Assembly (NCBI GenBank): GCA_937884175.1
Contig: CALGDB010000007.1
Coordinates: forward strand, 1 to 39,288
Source of the DNA: an uncultured Flavobacteriales bacterium
GTDB taxonomy: Bacteria; Bacteroidota; Bacteroidia; Flavobacteriales_D; Sanyastnellaceae
Length of the DNA stretch: 39,288 bases
Direction of reading: 5' to 3'
Part shown: positions 1 through 8,828 of the stretch, piece by piece
Layout: the number at the start of each line of letters is the position of its first letter
Position numbering within the stretch: position 1 is the first letter of the stretch
Notes under the pieces: model-generated
Databases searched by the model: none
The model's input: only the letters and a program-made list of their open reading frames with translations
What the model was told of the DNA's origin: nothing
Made by a program: the position numbers and the translations under genes

Positions 1-2014
1 ATTTATCTCCAATGCCCTCGCCGTATTGATCTTCCAGGAAGCCGAAGTAATCGTCGCTAACGTAACTCCCTGTTGGACTGACGGAATTTTCGCTTTGGTA
101 CGTGATCACATAGGGAGAGGCTTCGAGGTTGACGCGGTTGGCGTACGTGCCGTCACCGAACAGCTGCAAATACCTCGGGGGCGTCCAACCTCCATCAAGA
201 GCACGGTCCCGCAACATCATCATCAACATCTTAATGGCCGTGGGGTCAATGCTGCCACTCGAAAATTCATCGAAAACCGTTCGTTGTGTCGTCACCAATA
301 CTTCCAAGCCATCATCGGCGTGCAAGGCAGCCAGCCGGTTCGCAGCCTCCAGGAAAAGTGGCCGGGTCACGATGACAAGATCAGCGCGTTCGACGGCATG
401 CAAATTGGAAGGCGCGACGAGTCCAGCGAAAGCCGGTTTGGGGAAGGCCGTCTGTGCAAAAGCGACAAAGGCCCGCGTCGTATCTGATTCGAACAACCAC
501 GTGACCCCGCCGTCCATCGCCCCGAGCTCGATTTCCCGGGGCTGCGCGCCATCGGTGATGTCCCAAACCCGCATCCCTTCCACGGCGCTGAACAGCTGGG
601 ATTCGGCGACTGCACCCATCGAAGCCGGGAAAGAGAAAGCGAGGGGGGCACCGTCAAATTTCAAATGGCAGGGTTGCTCAACGCGCAGGTAATCCAACCA
701 ACCCACTGCGGTGCTAACGCCTTTGTCGAACGCAACTTGAACCGACACCAACGCATCATCGGCTTCCAATCCGGTTTGCGATGTGGCTGTTCCGACCCCC
801 GATGCGCCGGCCAGGTTGGCAACGTTGCTGGTGGATGTGGAATTGGTGTAGGAAGGCGAGGCGGTGAACGCCACATCACCAGCGGACACCGAAAAGGAGC
901 TTTGAACTCCCATCGATTGGGCAGCAACCCGCGCTGAAATCCGCGCCGGATCGTCCGTGGGGTACGGCATGGCGAATGCAAATGTACGCTGGTTGACCGA
1001 ACCAAATGTCTCGCCAAACCACTCCCGTCCTGACCGGTTCGGGCTTTCCAATTCCTGTTCGTGAAACTGCACGTTCGTGTAGCGCGTATGAACTGTATCC
1101 TGCGCCCCGGTCACGGCAACTGCAGGAGTGATGCGACCCTCGTCTTGTTCCTGACCAATGGCCAAGAAATACCATGCTTTGTCCTCGTAGGGGTGGCGAA
1201 GGTGCTCCCATCTGGTGGCAGCGGAATTCCAGCCAATCCAGTCCGGACCCTGCCCCCAAAAAATCAATTCGTCGCCGTCGTCCCAGCTTCCGTCTTCACC
1301 CCCGGCAAAATCCGCAGCAACCGTACGCAGGCCGAGGGGTCGATTCTCAGAATTATCCATGGGCAGCAGTGTTCCGCCGTTGCCGAAAATATGCACATTG
1401 CTTGGATCAATGGTATCTGGATCAAAGCCGGCGTCAATCATCCAGGCTCGATCGATGCGGTACATTCCGGAATTGGGAATGGACAGCCGGAGAACGGTCC
1501 CCTCCGACAATGGGTGCGCTGCAGGCCAATCCCGCGTGCGGGCCCCGCTGGTAGTTGCATCCATTGCCCACCCGCGCCCGAAGGCACCGGACAGGTCCAG
1601 CAACCGCTCGTACACGCCTTTGCTCGCATTCCACCGCAGGAGCGGGCCTTTCCACTGGGCCGCATCGGCAATGGCATCCGCTGTCCACTGGCCCGCCGGC
1701 AGTTCCTCGTTGAGCAGTTGCCGCTGACGGCTGGTGAGCGATGATTCGGGGATTTCGGCCCACGATTCCGATCCGGCTAAAATTTGCCCGGTTTCCCATG
1801 CACTGGGCCACGGTGCCTCGTACACCCCCCATGGGATTTCATCCAACCAATGCCCTTCTTTAACGTTCCACTGTCCTACCGGTGCTTGTCCTTCCCTCCA
1901 CTGCACTTCAAACGCCGCCTGAATGACCTCTGGACCCTGATTTTCTTGGGAAAACAGCGGCATCAGACCTCCCGTCAATGCAATCAAAACAACGGAAAAG
2001 AAGTGGCGAATCAT
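1..2014 (-). CDS. porU: Type IX secretion system sortase PorU (3'-truncated by window edge)
   Basis: The minus-strand frame is open from ATG at 2014 to base 1, giving 671 codons with no stop, so the C-terminal part lies outside the window. PorU is the outer-membrane-associated, gingipain-like (peptidase C25) sortase that removes the C-terminal signal of T9SS cargo and attaches it to the surface. Visible features are a signal peptide (residues 1-22, ending LFSQ), the family motif GREWFGE near residue 325, and the start of the C25-like region at about 535-671 with ADLVIVTRPLF, DEFSSGSIDPTAIK, LQLFGDG and SDDYFGFL. The catalytic His and Cys should lie beyond base 1. It is divergent from porP/sprF and gldJ; from memory, porU lies beside gldJ in Flavobacterium, which supports the call. 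No Shine-Dalgarno sequence precedes the start. Family assignment is confident; activity cannot be judged from a partial protein. Confidence 0.9.
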   Translation of the reverse strand, partial: MIRHFFSVVLIALTGGLMPLFSQENQGPEVIQAAFEVQWREGQAPVGQWNVKEGHWLDEIPWGVYEAPWPSAWETGQILAGSESWAEIPESSLTSRQRQLLNEELPAGQWTADAIADAAQWKGPLLRWNASKGVYERLLDLSGAFGRGWAMDATTSGARTRDWPAAHPLSEGTVLRLSIPNSGMYRIDRAWMIDAGFDPDTIDPSNVHIFGNGGTLLPMDNSENRPLGLRTVAADFAGGEDGSWDDGDELIFWGQGPDWIGWNSAATRWEHLRHPYEDKAWYFLAIGQEQDEGRITPAVAVTGAQDTVHTRYTNVQFHEQELESPNRSGREWFGETFGSVNQRTFAFAMPYPTDDPARISARVAAQSMGVQSSFSVSAGDVAFTASPSYTNSTSTSNVANLAGASGVGTATSQTGLEADDALVSVQVAFDKGVSTAVGWLDYLRVEQPCHLKFDGAPLAFSFPASMGAVAESQLFSAVEGMRVWDITDGAQPREIELGAMDGGVTWLFESDTTRAFVAFAQTAFPKPAFAGLVAPSNLHAVERADLVIVTRPLFLEAANRLAALHADDGLEVLVTTQRTVFDEFSSGSIDPTAIKMLMMMLRDRALDGGWTPPRYLQLFGDGTYANRVNLEASPYVITYQSENSVSPTGSYVSDDYFGFLEDQYGEGIGDK

Positions 2015-2126
2015 GGATGTTAATCTCAGGTTACGAAGGTGGTGAAAAAACAGAATGCAACGCAAAGGGCAAAACGCTCGTTAACTACAATTAGTATGAC
2101 ATTCGAAAAGTTGCACTCCGGTGGAA

Positions 2127-2160
2127 TTGGAGAGTGGCATTCGATTTTTTCTTATTCTTG
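2127..2160 (+). promoter_or_regulatory. Possible promoter for porP/sprF
   Basis: The box TATTCTTG (2153-2160) differs at one base from the Bacteroidota -7 consensus TAnnTTTG. TTGG (2127-2130) lies about 22 bases upstream, close to the expected position of the -33 element. Start codon 2184 follows 23 bases later. The 2015-2183 gap between divergent porU and porP holds nothing else I recognise, and no clear box faces porU. Confidence 0.3.
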
Positions 2161-2183
2161 TAAATTCATTGGGAATCATCTTT

Positions 2184-3182
2184 ATGAAGCACCTCCTAGC
2201 AATCCCCGCTGCAGCCCTAATTTTGACCGCTGCATTTGTGAGTTGGACCGGAACCTCAGCTAAGGCTCAAGACCCTGAGTTTACGCAGTATTTCGCCAAT
2301 CCACTGTACTTGAACCCGGCCTTCGCTGGGTCTGCACGCTGCCCGCGCATGACCATGTCATATCGCAACCAATGGCCCGCAATGAGCGGTTCGTTTGTAA
2401 CCACCGCAGCGGCCTATGACCAACACGTTGAGACATTGTCCGGCGGATTGGGCTTGATCGTGATGAACGACCAAGCAGGCCGCGGGACGCTTTCCACGAC
2501 CACAGCAAGCGGTATCTACAGTTACCAACAAGCAGTGACCCGCAAGCTTTCGCTCAAAGCGGCTATGCAGGTCACCTATATGCAAAAATCATTGGACTGG
2601 GGGCGATTGACGTTTGGCGATATGATCGATCCGCGTCGGGGCTTTATTTACGAGACCCAAGACATTCCACGGGGCGGCATGGTGCAGGCCGTTGACTTCA
2701 GCACGGGCATCCTCGGTTTCACCGATAAGTACTACTTCGGTGCAGCCGTTCACCACCTAAACGAACCTAACGAATCCCTGGTGGTTGGCACCAGCCGCCT
2801 TCCAATGAAGTACACTATTCACGCTGGCGCCGTGCTTCCATTGCAGCGTTCCGTAACAGGTGTTGAGTCCACCATTTCACCAAACGTATTCTACCGCCGA
2901 CAAGGTGAGTTCCAGCAACTCAACTTGGGATTGTATGTAAACAAAGGCCCACTCGTCGGTGGCATTTGGTATCGTGGCATCATGTTTACGGATTACCGAG
3001 ACGCCTTCATCGTCACTTTGGGAATCAAATCTGATGTAGTCCAATTCGGCTACAGCTACGACTTGACCGTATCCGAATTGACTCCAGCTACGGGCGGGGC
3101 CCACGAAATTAGCATGACCATTCAATTCGATTGCCGCGGCAAACGTTCGAAGTTCCGAACAATAAACTGCCCGTCCTTCTAG
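2184..3182 (+). CDS. PorP/SprF family type IX secretion membrane protein
   Basis: A 332-residue outer-membrane beta-barrel protein of the PorP/SprF family. Members form part of the T9SS envelope complex or partner individual surface adhesins. The start chosen is ATG 2184, giving the signal peptide MKHLLAIPAAALILT ending SAKA|Q (cleavage near 28). The in-frame start at 2121 would add 21 residues ahead of it and is unlikely. The mature N-terminus DPEFTQYFANPLYLNPAFAG followed by YRNQWP and a T-A-A-A-Y-D stretch is the family hallmark, and the rest alternates short strands ending in a C-terminal strand (SMTIQFDC). It sits between porU and gldJ, 69 bases before gldJ, probably as one transcript. 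I cannot tell whether it is the core PorP or one of the paralogues that serve single adhesins, so no symbol is given. Confidence 0.88.
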   Translation: MKHLLAIPAAALILTAAFVSWTGTSAKAQDPEFTQYFANPLYLNPAFAGSARCPRMTMSYRNQWPAMSGSFVTTAAAYDQHVETLSGGLGLIVMNDQAGRGTLSTTTASGIYSYQQAVTRKLSLKAAMQVTYMQKSLDWGRLTFGDMIDPRRGFIYETQDIPRGGMVQAVDFSTGILGFTDKYYFGAAVHHLNEPNESLVVGTSRLPMKYTIHAGAVLPLQRSVTGVESTISPNVFYRRQGEFQQLNLGLYVNKGPLVGGIWYRGIMFTDYRDAFIVTLGIKSDVVQFGYSYDLTVSELTPATGGAHEISMTIQFDCRGKRSKFRTINCPSF

Positions 3183-3251
3183 TTGAATTAAAGCGATTTA
3201 ACCGATCGCACCCCTATAATCTGCATGAAACCCACACGAACCTACAATACC

Positions 3252-4997
3252 ATGAATTGGAAGTACTTCGCTCTCGGACTTGCTGCTTCTGCAATGGTCC
3301 TGTCCAGCTGTACCCCCGAGCGCTCTGGTGCCACAGGATGGGCGTACAACGACACCTCGAACGGCGGCTTTGAAAAGCGCATGTATGCGGGTCAAGAAAC
3401 CGCTCCAGGCCTCGTCTTCATCGAAGGCGGAACTTTCACAATGGGCCAAGTCGAAGACGACTTGACCATGGACTGGGACAACATTCCCCGCCGCGTCACC
3501 GTGCCCTCATTCTACATGGATGAAACCGAAGTAACGAATTCGTTCTGGTTAGAATACCTCTACTGGCTGAACCGTGTGTACGGTGATTCGTACCGAGAGA
3601 TGGTGCAGCGCGCGCTGCCCGACACCTTGGTGTGGCGTGAGAAGCTAGCTTACAATGAACCGCACGTCGATTACTACTTACGTCACCCGGCCTACCAAGA
3701 CTATCCAGTGGTTGGTGTTTCTTGGAACCAAGCAAATGATTTCTGCAAGTGGCGAACTGACCGTGTCAACGAGCAGTTGCTTGTTCGGGAGGGCCTTATC
3801 GCCCACAGCCCCGAAGCGCAATTGGACGAGGAGTTCTTCACGACAGAAGCATACCTCGCGGGACAATACACCCCTGAGGCTGTTACAGAAGGTTTGACCG
3901 ATTTCCGACCTGGTTCTTCAGGCGCGAGAAATGTTCGCCTCGCCGACGGCTTGTTCCAGCCCCCTTACCGCCTGCCAACAGAGGCAGAATGGGAGTTCGC
4001 TGCTTTGGGATTGATTGGGAACAGCTATGCTGAATTGATTTCGGATCGCCGAACCTACCCTTGGGACGGTCACTACACCCGGAATGACAACTCCCGATCT
4101 CGTCAATACGGCGAAATGAATGCCAATTTCGCGCGTGGACGCGGCGACTACATGGGGGTAGCAGGCTCGTTGAACGACGGTGCAGCCGCCACAGCCTCCG
4201 TCTATGAATACGCCCCCAATGACTATGGCTTGTACAACATGGCGGGCAACGTTAATGAATGGGTTTTGGATGTGTACCGACCCTACAACGCTGTGGACAT
4301 GGAAGAGTTCCGACCCTTCCGAGGAAACGTCTACCAGACCAAGCAGCGCAATGCGGAGGGACTCATCGCTGACAAGTATGACATAGTCGTCTACAATGTC
4401 CAAGGTTTGGAAGCAGACCTGAAAGCCTACGAGAAGGCAGCCATGAGGAACTTCACTGATGAGGAACAAAACCTCGTCGCTAATATCTTCAATGCAATTG
4501 ATGCCGCGAAAGAAGAAATCAAAGCCAAACGCATGGAAGAAGGGCAGGAACAGATTGCTGAAGCAAAAGAACTAGTCATCGAAAGCGAGGAAATGATTGC
4601 TCCTGATGTGTTGGACTTATTTGTCCGCAACGTTGATGCCGCACCCGGTGATCTGCGCTACCGCGATGTGACCGTCGAGGAGAGCCTAGGCCGTGACAAC
4701 TACCGCCAAGCAGATAACATCGATTACCTCGATGGCGACTTCCAATCAAGCATCAAGTACAGCGACGAAGAATTCAATTCTCCAGACAAGAAGAATGAAA
4801 CGATGTACGGGTACGCCACAACAAGCCTCATCAATAACCGATCACGCGTCTACAAAGGCGGCGGATGGAATGACCGAAGCTACTGGCTCAGCCCCGGCAC
4901 GCGCCGTTTTATGGATGAAGATAAATCGTCTGCAGCCATTGGTTTCCGCTGTGCGATGGACCGCATGGGATCCCAAACACTCAATAGCCCACGCTAA
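3252..4997 (+). CDS. gldJ: Gliding motility lipoprotein GldJ
   Basis: A 581-residue lipoprotein with the formylglycine-generating-enzyme (SUMF1) fold, needed for gliding and stability of the T9SS GldK partner in Flavobacterium. The lipoprotein signal MNWKYFALGLAASAMVLSSC puts the lipidated Cys at 20. An upstream in-frame ATG at 3225 would give a 29-residue signal and is less likely. GldJ-type motifs include IEGGTFTMG (57-65), FYMDETEVTN (87-96), ALPDTLVWR (121-129), HPAYQDYPVVGVSW (145-158), WRTDRVNE (167-174), LPTEAEWEFA (241-250), NMAGNVNEW (329-337) and a C-terminal GGGWNDRSYWLSPGTRRF (536-553). Residues about 385-460 form a charged, probably helical insertion that interrupts the fold. The family resembles GldK, but the length and motif set fit GldJ better. 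It is followed by a strong terminator. Confidence 0.9.
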   Translation: MNWKYFALGLAASAMVLSSCTPERSGATGWAYNDTSNGGFEKRMYAGQETAPGLVFIEGGTFTMGQVEDDLTMDWDNIPRRVTVPSFYMDETEVTNSFWLEYLYWLNRVYGDSYREMVQRALPDTLVWREKLAYNEPHVDYYLRHPAYQDYPVVGVSWNQANDFCKWRTDRVNEQLLVREGLIAHSPEAQLDEEFFTTEAYLAGQYTPEAVTEGLTDFRPGSSGARNVRLADGLFQPPYRLPTEAEWEFAALGLIGNSYAELISDRRTYPWDGHYTRNDNSRSRQYGEMNANFARGRGDYMGVAGSLNDGAAATASVYEYAPNDYGLYNMAGNVNEWVLDVYRPYNAVDMEEFRPFRGNVYQTKQRNAEGLIADKYDIVVYNVQGLEADLKAYEKAAMRNFTDEEQNLVANIFNAIDAAKEEIKAKRMEEGQEQIAEAKELVIESEEMIAPDVLDLFVRNVDAAPGDLRYRDVTVEESLGRDNYRQADNIDYLDGDFQSSIKYSDEEFNSPDKKNETMYGYATTSLINNRSRVYKGGGWNDRSYWLSPGTRRFMDEDKSSAAIGFRCAMDRMGSQTLNSPR

Positions 4998-5030
4998 CGG
5001 GTCATGAACATCCCGCATTGAATTACAAAG

Positions 5031-5056
5031 AGCCCCGCACGCTGCGGGGCTTTTTT
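5031..5056 (+). terminator. Rho-independent terminator after gldJ
   Basis: A perfect 9-bp stem, AGCCCCGCA (5031-5039) and TGCGGGGCT (5043-5051), encloses the loop CGC and is followed directly by TTTTTTG. It closes the porP-gldJ transcript. murF begins 31 bases further on. Confidence 0.92.
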
Positions 5057-5087
5057 GTTTTCTGAACTTGACCCCGAAGCCCGCGCC

Positions 5088-6425
5088 ATGTTCCTATCCG
5101 ATTCCGATCCCCAATTCGAAGTCATCCAGTCGCATTTCGATGCGTCAACCGGTGCCACCACGGATACACGCACGGCGGGAGCTGGCCATTTGTTTTTCGC
5201 CTTGAAAGGCCAGAATTTCAACGGCAACGCCTATGCTCAACAGGCCATCGAAGCCGGATGCATCGCCGCTGTCGTTGATGAAAAAGAGTACGCCCCGCCG
5301 GGTGATCCGCGTTTCATTTTGGTGCCCGATGCACTGGCAGCTTTGCAGTCTCTGGCTCGCTGGCACCGACGGAAGTGGTCCTGTCCGGTAATTGGCCTGA
5401 CGGGAAGCAATGGCAAGACAACGACCAAGGAACTGATGAAATGCGTATTGGAGGCCGCTCACTCACACGTTCACGCCACCGTTGGTAACTTCAACAACCA
5501 CATCGGCGTGCCACTGACCCTCCTCGCTGCGCGCACAGAACCCGATATCGCCATCATTGAAATGGGGGCCAATGCGCAAAAAGAAATTGCCCTGCTCGCC
5601 GAAATCGCCGAGCCCAACGCAGCGGTCATCACCAACATCGGGCGGGCGCATTTGGAAGGATTTGGAGGAGGAGAAGGGGTCATGAAGGGAAAGGGGGAGC
5701 TATTCGACTACATCCGGAATGCTCGACCCGAGTCCCCCGTATTCACGCACGGCGACCACCTCAAATTGTTGCACCTCTCGGAAGGACTCAACCGATTCGT
5801 TTATGGAGTGCCATCATCGGCTCCATTTATTGGAGAAGTGCATGCTGAGGATGCCTTTGCATGGGTCGGTCCGTCGGGAGCGTCGCACGGACCGCTGAAA
5901 GTGCACGTTCAAGGCGAGCACAACCGCGAGAACATCATGACGGCCATCGCAATTGGACTGCACTATGGCGTCACCGAAACGTCGTGTACCGAGGCCGTAG
6001 CCGCGTACTTACCGGACAACAACCGGTCGCAGTGGACCTCGACCCCGCACAACCGCATTTTACTCGACGCATACAACGCCAATCCTTCGAGCATGCGCGC
6101 CGCACTCACCTCGTTCAAGCGCATGACCGAGGAAAGCACAACCGAAGGAACGCCGCTTTGCATTTTGGGCGACATGGCCGAGCTGGGAGCACACACCACT
6201 GCTGCGCATGAGGAAATCCTAGCATTTGCCCATGAGTTGGGCTTGCCAACGTGGACAGTGGGACCCTGTTTCAACGAGGCAGCGCAAGCATTCGAGAACG
6301 TCCTTGCTTTTGGAAACACGAAGGAAGCCGCTGCTCATTGCAAAGCGACGGCGCTCACCAACCACCGTATCCTTTTGAAAGGATCCCGTTCCATCGCACT
6401 CGAGGCGTTGGTCGAAGTGCTGTAA
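5088..6425 (+). CDS. murF: UDP-N-acetylmuramoyl-tripeptide--D-alanyl-D-alanine ligase
   Basis: MurF adds D-Ala-D-Ala to UDP-MurNAc-tripeptide with ATP, the last cytoplasmic step of the peptidoglycan precursor. The protein is 445 residues. The N-terminal UDP-binding domain shows TDTR and HLFFALKGQNFNGN (25-47), the Mur-ligase P-loop GSNGKTTTK is at 106-114, NFNNHIGVPLTLL follows at 134-146, and MGANAQKEI, NIGRAHLEGFGG and DAYNANPSSM lie further on. The start is ATG 5088; a TTG at 5055 in the same frame lies inside the T-run of the preceding terminator and is rejected. A gldJ-murF order is shared with flavobacteria as I recall it. No promoter box is obvious in the short gap. It is separated from tyrS by 27 bases. 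Confidence 0.96.
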   Translation: MFLSDSDPQFEVIQSHFDASTGATTDTRTAGAGHLFFALKGQNFNGNAYAQQAIEAGCIAAVVDEKEYAPPGDPRFILVPDALAALQSLARWHRRKWSCPVIGLTGSNGKTTTKELMKCVLEAAHSHVHATVGNFNNHIGVPLTLLAARTEPDIAIIEMGANAQKEIALLAEIAEPNAAVITNIGRAHLEGFGGGEGVMKGKGELFDYIRNARPESPVFTHGDHLKLLHLSEGLNRFVYGVPSSAPFIGEVHAEDAFAWVGPSGASHGPLKVHVQGEHNRENIMTAIAIGLHYGVTETSCTEAVAAYLPDNNRSQWTSTPHNRILLDAYNANPSSMRAALTSFKRMTEESTTEGTPLCILGDMAELGAHTTAAHEEILAFAHELGLPTWTVGPCFNEAAQAFENVLAFGNTKEAAAHCKATALTNHRILLKGSRSIALEALVEVL

Positions 6426-6438
6426 CACCTCCACAAGT

Positions 6439-6446
6439 TATCTTTG
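6439..6446 (+). promoter_or_regulatory. Bacteroidota -7 box of tyrS
   Basis: TATCTTTG is an exact match to TAnnTTTG and ends six bases before the tyrS start codon at 6453, implying a leader of a few bases at most. No well-spaced -33 TTG is visible. Confidence 0.5.
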
Positions 6447-6452
6447 CCTCCG

Positions 6453-7724
6453 ATGGATTTTATCAGTGAATTGAAGTGGCGCGGCATGTTGCACGACACG
6501 ACGCCCGGGTTGAAAGAGCTCCTTGCCAAGGGCAATGCGACAGGGTACGTTGGATTTGACCCCACGGCAGATTCCCTGCACATCGGCAACCTCGTCCCCG
6601 TGATGATGTTGGTGCATTGGCAACGGTGCGGCCACAACCCCATTGCACTGGTTGGAGGAGCGACGGGCATGGTGGGCGACCCCAGCGGCAAGACCGCCGA
6701 GCGCCAGTTGCTCGATGTGGAGCGCATTCAACACAACCTCGCCTGTCAGAAAGCCCAGCTCGAGCAATTCTTGGACTTCGACGGAGCCCACGCCGCACGT
6801 GTGGTCAACAACGCCGATTGGTTCAAAGACTTCCGCTTCCTCGATTTCATCCGCGACGTTGGCAAACACATCACCGTCAACTACATGACCTCTAAAGACA
6901 GCGTCAAAAAGCGTTTGGAAACGGGCATGTCGTTCACGGAGTTCAGTTACCAGCTGGTCCAAGGGTATGATTTTTACCACCTCTGGAAGAACGAGAACTG
7001 CATGGTTCAATTCGGCGGTTCCGACCAATGGGGCAACATCACCACTGGCACGGAATTGATTCGCCGCATGGGGAGCGGACAGGCCTTTGCTGTGACTGCG
7101 CCGCTCATCACCAAGGCGGACGGAAGCAAATTTGGCAAATCCGAGGGTGGCAACGTGTGGATTGATAAGTCAAAGACGTCGGCGTACAAATTTTACCAGT
7201 ACTGGATCAACGCGGCAGATGAGGATGTGTCCAAGTACATCCGCATTTTCACCCTGAAGAGCCAAGAAGAAATCGAGTCTCTCGAAGCGGAGCATGCCCA
7301 AGACCCGGGTCGCCGCATTTTGCAGAAGGCGTTGGCGGGAGACATCACCAAGCGCATCCACAGCGAAGCCGATCTGGAAACCGCCATTGCGGCCTCTGCC
7401 CTGCTGTTTGGAAAGGCGAGTAAGGAAGCCATCGAGGCCCTGCCTGAAGCAGAGTTTTTGAGCGTCTTTGAAGGTGTCCCACAGGCCACCTTGGGCGTGG
7501 ATCAGGTCCAATCCGGCCTGCCCATCATTGATTTCCTCTCGGAACACACGGGATTCTTGGCTTCGAAAGGCGAAGCCCGCCGGGCCTTGAAGGAAAACTC
7601 AATCTCCATCAACAAGGTCAAGGTGAACGAAAGCACCACCGTCACCGGCGAAGACCTCATTAGCGGCAAGCACATCTTGGTGCAGCGCGGCAAGAAGAAC
7701 TACTTCCTCGTCAGCTGCGGCTGA
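6453..7724 (+). CDS. tyrS: Tyrosyl-tRNA synthetase
   Basis: A class I aminoacyl-tRNA synthetase charging tRNA-Tyr, 423 residues, the usual length for the bacterial TyrRS. The start is ATG 6453, giving MDFISELKWRGMLHD as in relatives; a TTG nine bases upstream overlaps the -7 box. Signature motifs are FDPTADSLHIGN (35-46, containing HIGN), GATGMVGDPSGK, DVGKHITVNYM, GGSDQWGNITTG, and KFGKS (226-230) in place of KMSKS. The last ~70 residues form an S4 RNA-binding domain (ARRALKENSISINKV). Its stop codon (7722-7724) directly abuts the stop of the convergent gene. Confidence 0.97.
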   Translation: MDFISELKWRGMLHDTTPGLKELLAKGNATGYVGFDPTADSLHIGNLVPVMMLVHWQRCGHNPIALVGGATGMVGDPSGKTAERQLLDVERIQHNLACQKAQLEQFLDFDGAHAARVVNNADWFKDFRFLDFIRDVGKHITVNYMTSKDSVKKRLETGMSFTEFSYQLVQGYDFYHLWKNENCMVQFGGSDQWGNITTGTELIRRMGSGQAFAVTAPLITKADGSKFGKSEGGNVWIDKSKTSAYKFYQYWINAADEDVSKYIRIFTLKSQEEIESLEAEHAQDPGRRILQKALAGDITKRIHSEADLETAIAASALLFGKASKEAIEALPEAEFLSVFEGVPQATLGVDQVQSGLPIIDFLSEHTGFLASKGEARRALKENSISINKVKVNESTTVTGEDLISGKHILVQRGKKNYFLVSCG

Positions 7725-8762
7725 TCAGCCCTCTACCGTCAGCAGGTTGCACCCGCGCACTTCTGCGTGGTCGAATCGCCCCAGGACCTCAAACGTCCCA
7801 TCGGCATGCATGCGGCCGATGTCGCTGGTCTCAATGAAGGCACAGCTCGCCAGGTTGGCAAGGTCCATCACACAAATACGACCCTGTTTGCCATGGGGCG
7901 CCAACGCTCCCGGGTCGTTCATGGAAGCCAAGCGCACGCGCATCCAAGGCGGCGCGGTGAATCGTCCGTGGCCCGACGACCAGGCTTGTGACAGCAATTC
8001 CGTCATGCCGTATTCACTTCCGATCTCAGAAGCGGCGATCAGCGGACGCAACGCCAAATGCACCTCCTCGCGAATGCGCTCTGGGCCGTACCCCTTCATT
8101 CCACCCGTTTCGAGCAATTGCACCTGCGGATAAGGCTGGTCCAGCTTCGTTTCCGCAGCCCACTTGAGCAATGCGTGCGTCACTCCAATGACCAGCACCG
8201 CATACCCCTCCTCCACCGAAGTACAGAGTTGCCGCTCCAAGGCGGACCAATCATCCATGAAAAACCATTCGGACTGATCTTGCTGACCGCATCGTTGCAT
8301 GAAGGTCCGCACCATATGAATGAGGGACGACTCCGGTCGGTAACCGGGCAGCAAAGCGACGATTTTTTGGCCTGCAAAGGCACCCACGCACCGCTCAAAC
8401 CCGGTCATGGCCACTTCGTCATACCACCCCAAATCATCCACCGGATGGCGCGAACAGCGCTGGCCCGTGGTGCCCGAACTCTCAAAAATGCGGTCCATTA
8501 TAGCCCCCTCATCGAACACCGATACCCAGTGCGATTGAAAGAAAGGCACCGGCAAGAAGGGTGCCTCACTCGTCGAAGTCACCGCTTCCGGGTCCACCCC
8601 CCGCAGTCGAACATAGGCACCGTAGATGGCGTTGTGCGCACACTGAAACCGAAAGACCTTCAAAGCAAATGCCTCCCAATCGCCCCCTTGGTACATCAAC
8701 TGCCGCATCTCCGCGCGCAAAGCGGCGAGCAAGGCGGCGGTATCGTTGGGTTGGTTTTGCAT
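7725..8762 (-). CDS. LuxE-like acyl-adenylating enzyme (acyl transferase)
   Basis: A 345-residue protein of the LuxE/acyl-protein synthetase family, part of the ANL adenylating superfamily. LuxE itself activates fatty acids as acyl-AMP and passes them to a protein cysteine. The adenylate-forming motif FESSGTTG (93-100) and the downstream GSEYGMTELLSQAW (about 243-256) are clear, followed by a C-terminal IETSDIGRMHADGTFEVLGR segment like that of ANL enzymes. The protein lacks the full C-terminal lid domain of acyl-CoA ligases. Bacteroidota genomes commonly carry a stand-alone copy annotated simply as acyl transferase. No lux genes (luxA-D) are present here. The substrate is unknown. It converges on tyrS with no intervening bases and is divergent from a lipoprotein gene. 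Confidence 0.78.
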   Translation of the reverse strand: MQNQPNDTAALLAALRAEMRQLMYQGGDWEAFALKVFRFQCAHNAIYGAYVRLRGVDPEAVTSTSEAPFLPVPFFQSHWVSVFDEGAIMDRIFESSGTTGQRCSRHPVDDLGWYDEVAMTGFERCVGAFAGQKIVALLPGYRPESSLIHMVRTFMQRCGQQDQSEWFFMDDWSALERQLCTSVEEGYAVLVIGVTHALLKWAAETKLDQPYPQVQLLETGGMKGYGPERIREEVHLALRPLIAASEIGSEYGMTELLSQAWSSGHGRFTAPPWMRVRLASMNDPGALAPHGKQGRICVMDLANLASCAFIETSDIGRMHADGTFEVLGRFDHAEVRGCNLLTVEG

Positions 8763-8805
8763 CTTTTCGCTGGGCGTACTTCCGTATGCGAAGTTGCAGA
8801 TTCCT

Positions 8806-8813
8806 TAGCTTTG
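8806..8813 (+). promoter_or_regulatory. Bacteroidota -7 box of the small lipoprotein gene
   Basis: TAGCTTTG matches TAnnTTTG exactly. It overlaps the earlier possible ATG region (8814), so the later start at 8829, 15 bases downstream, is favoured. Confidence 0.5.
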
Positions 8814-8828
8814 ATGCCAATCGAAACG

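Noticed and set aside
3183-3220. E. coli-like TTGAAT and TATAAT upstream of gldJ
   Set aside because: Spacing is 26 bases, too long for sigma-70, and Bacteroidota use a different consensus.
5055-5087. Upstream TTG start for murF
   Set aside because: The TTG lies in the T-run of the gldJ terminator; ATG 5088 gives a sensible N-terminus.
7719-7730. Perfect palindrome GGCTGATCAGCC at the two stop codons of tyrS and the LuxE-like gene
   Set aside because: It has no loop and no T-run, so it is not a normal terminator; both stop codons simply fall in it.
8058-8828. Long in-frame extension of the small lipoprotein gene
   Set aside because: It reads antisense through the LuxE-like gene, and the signal peptide starts at 8829 behind a -7 box.
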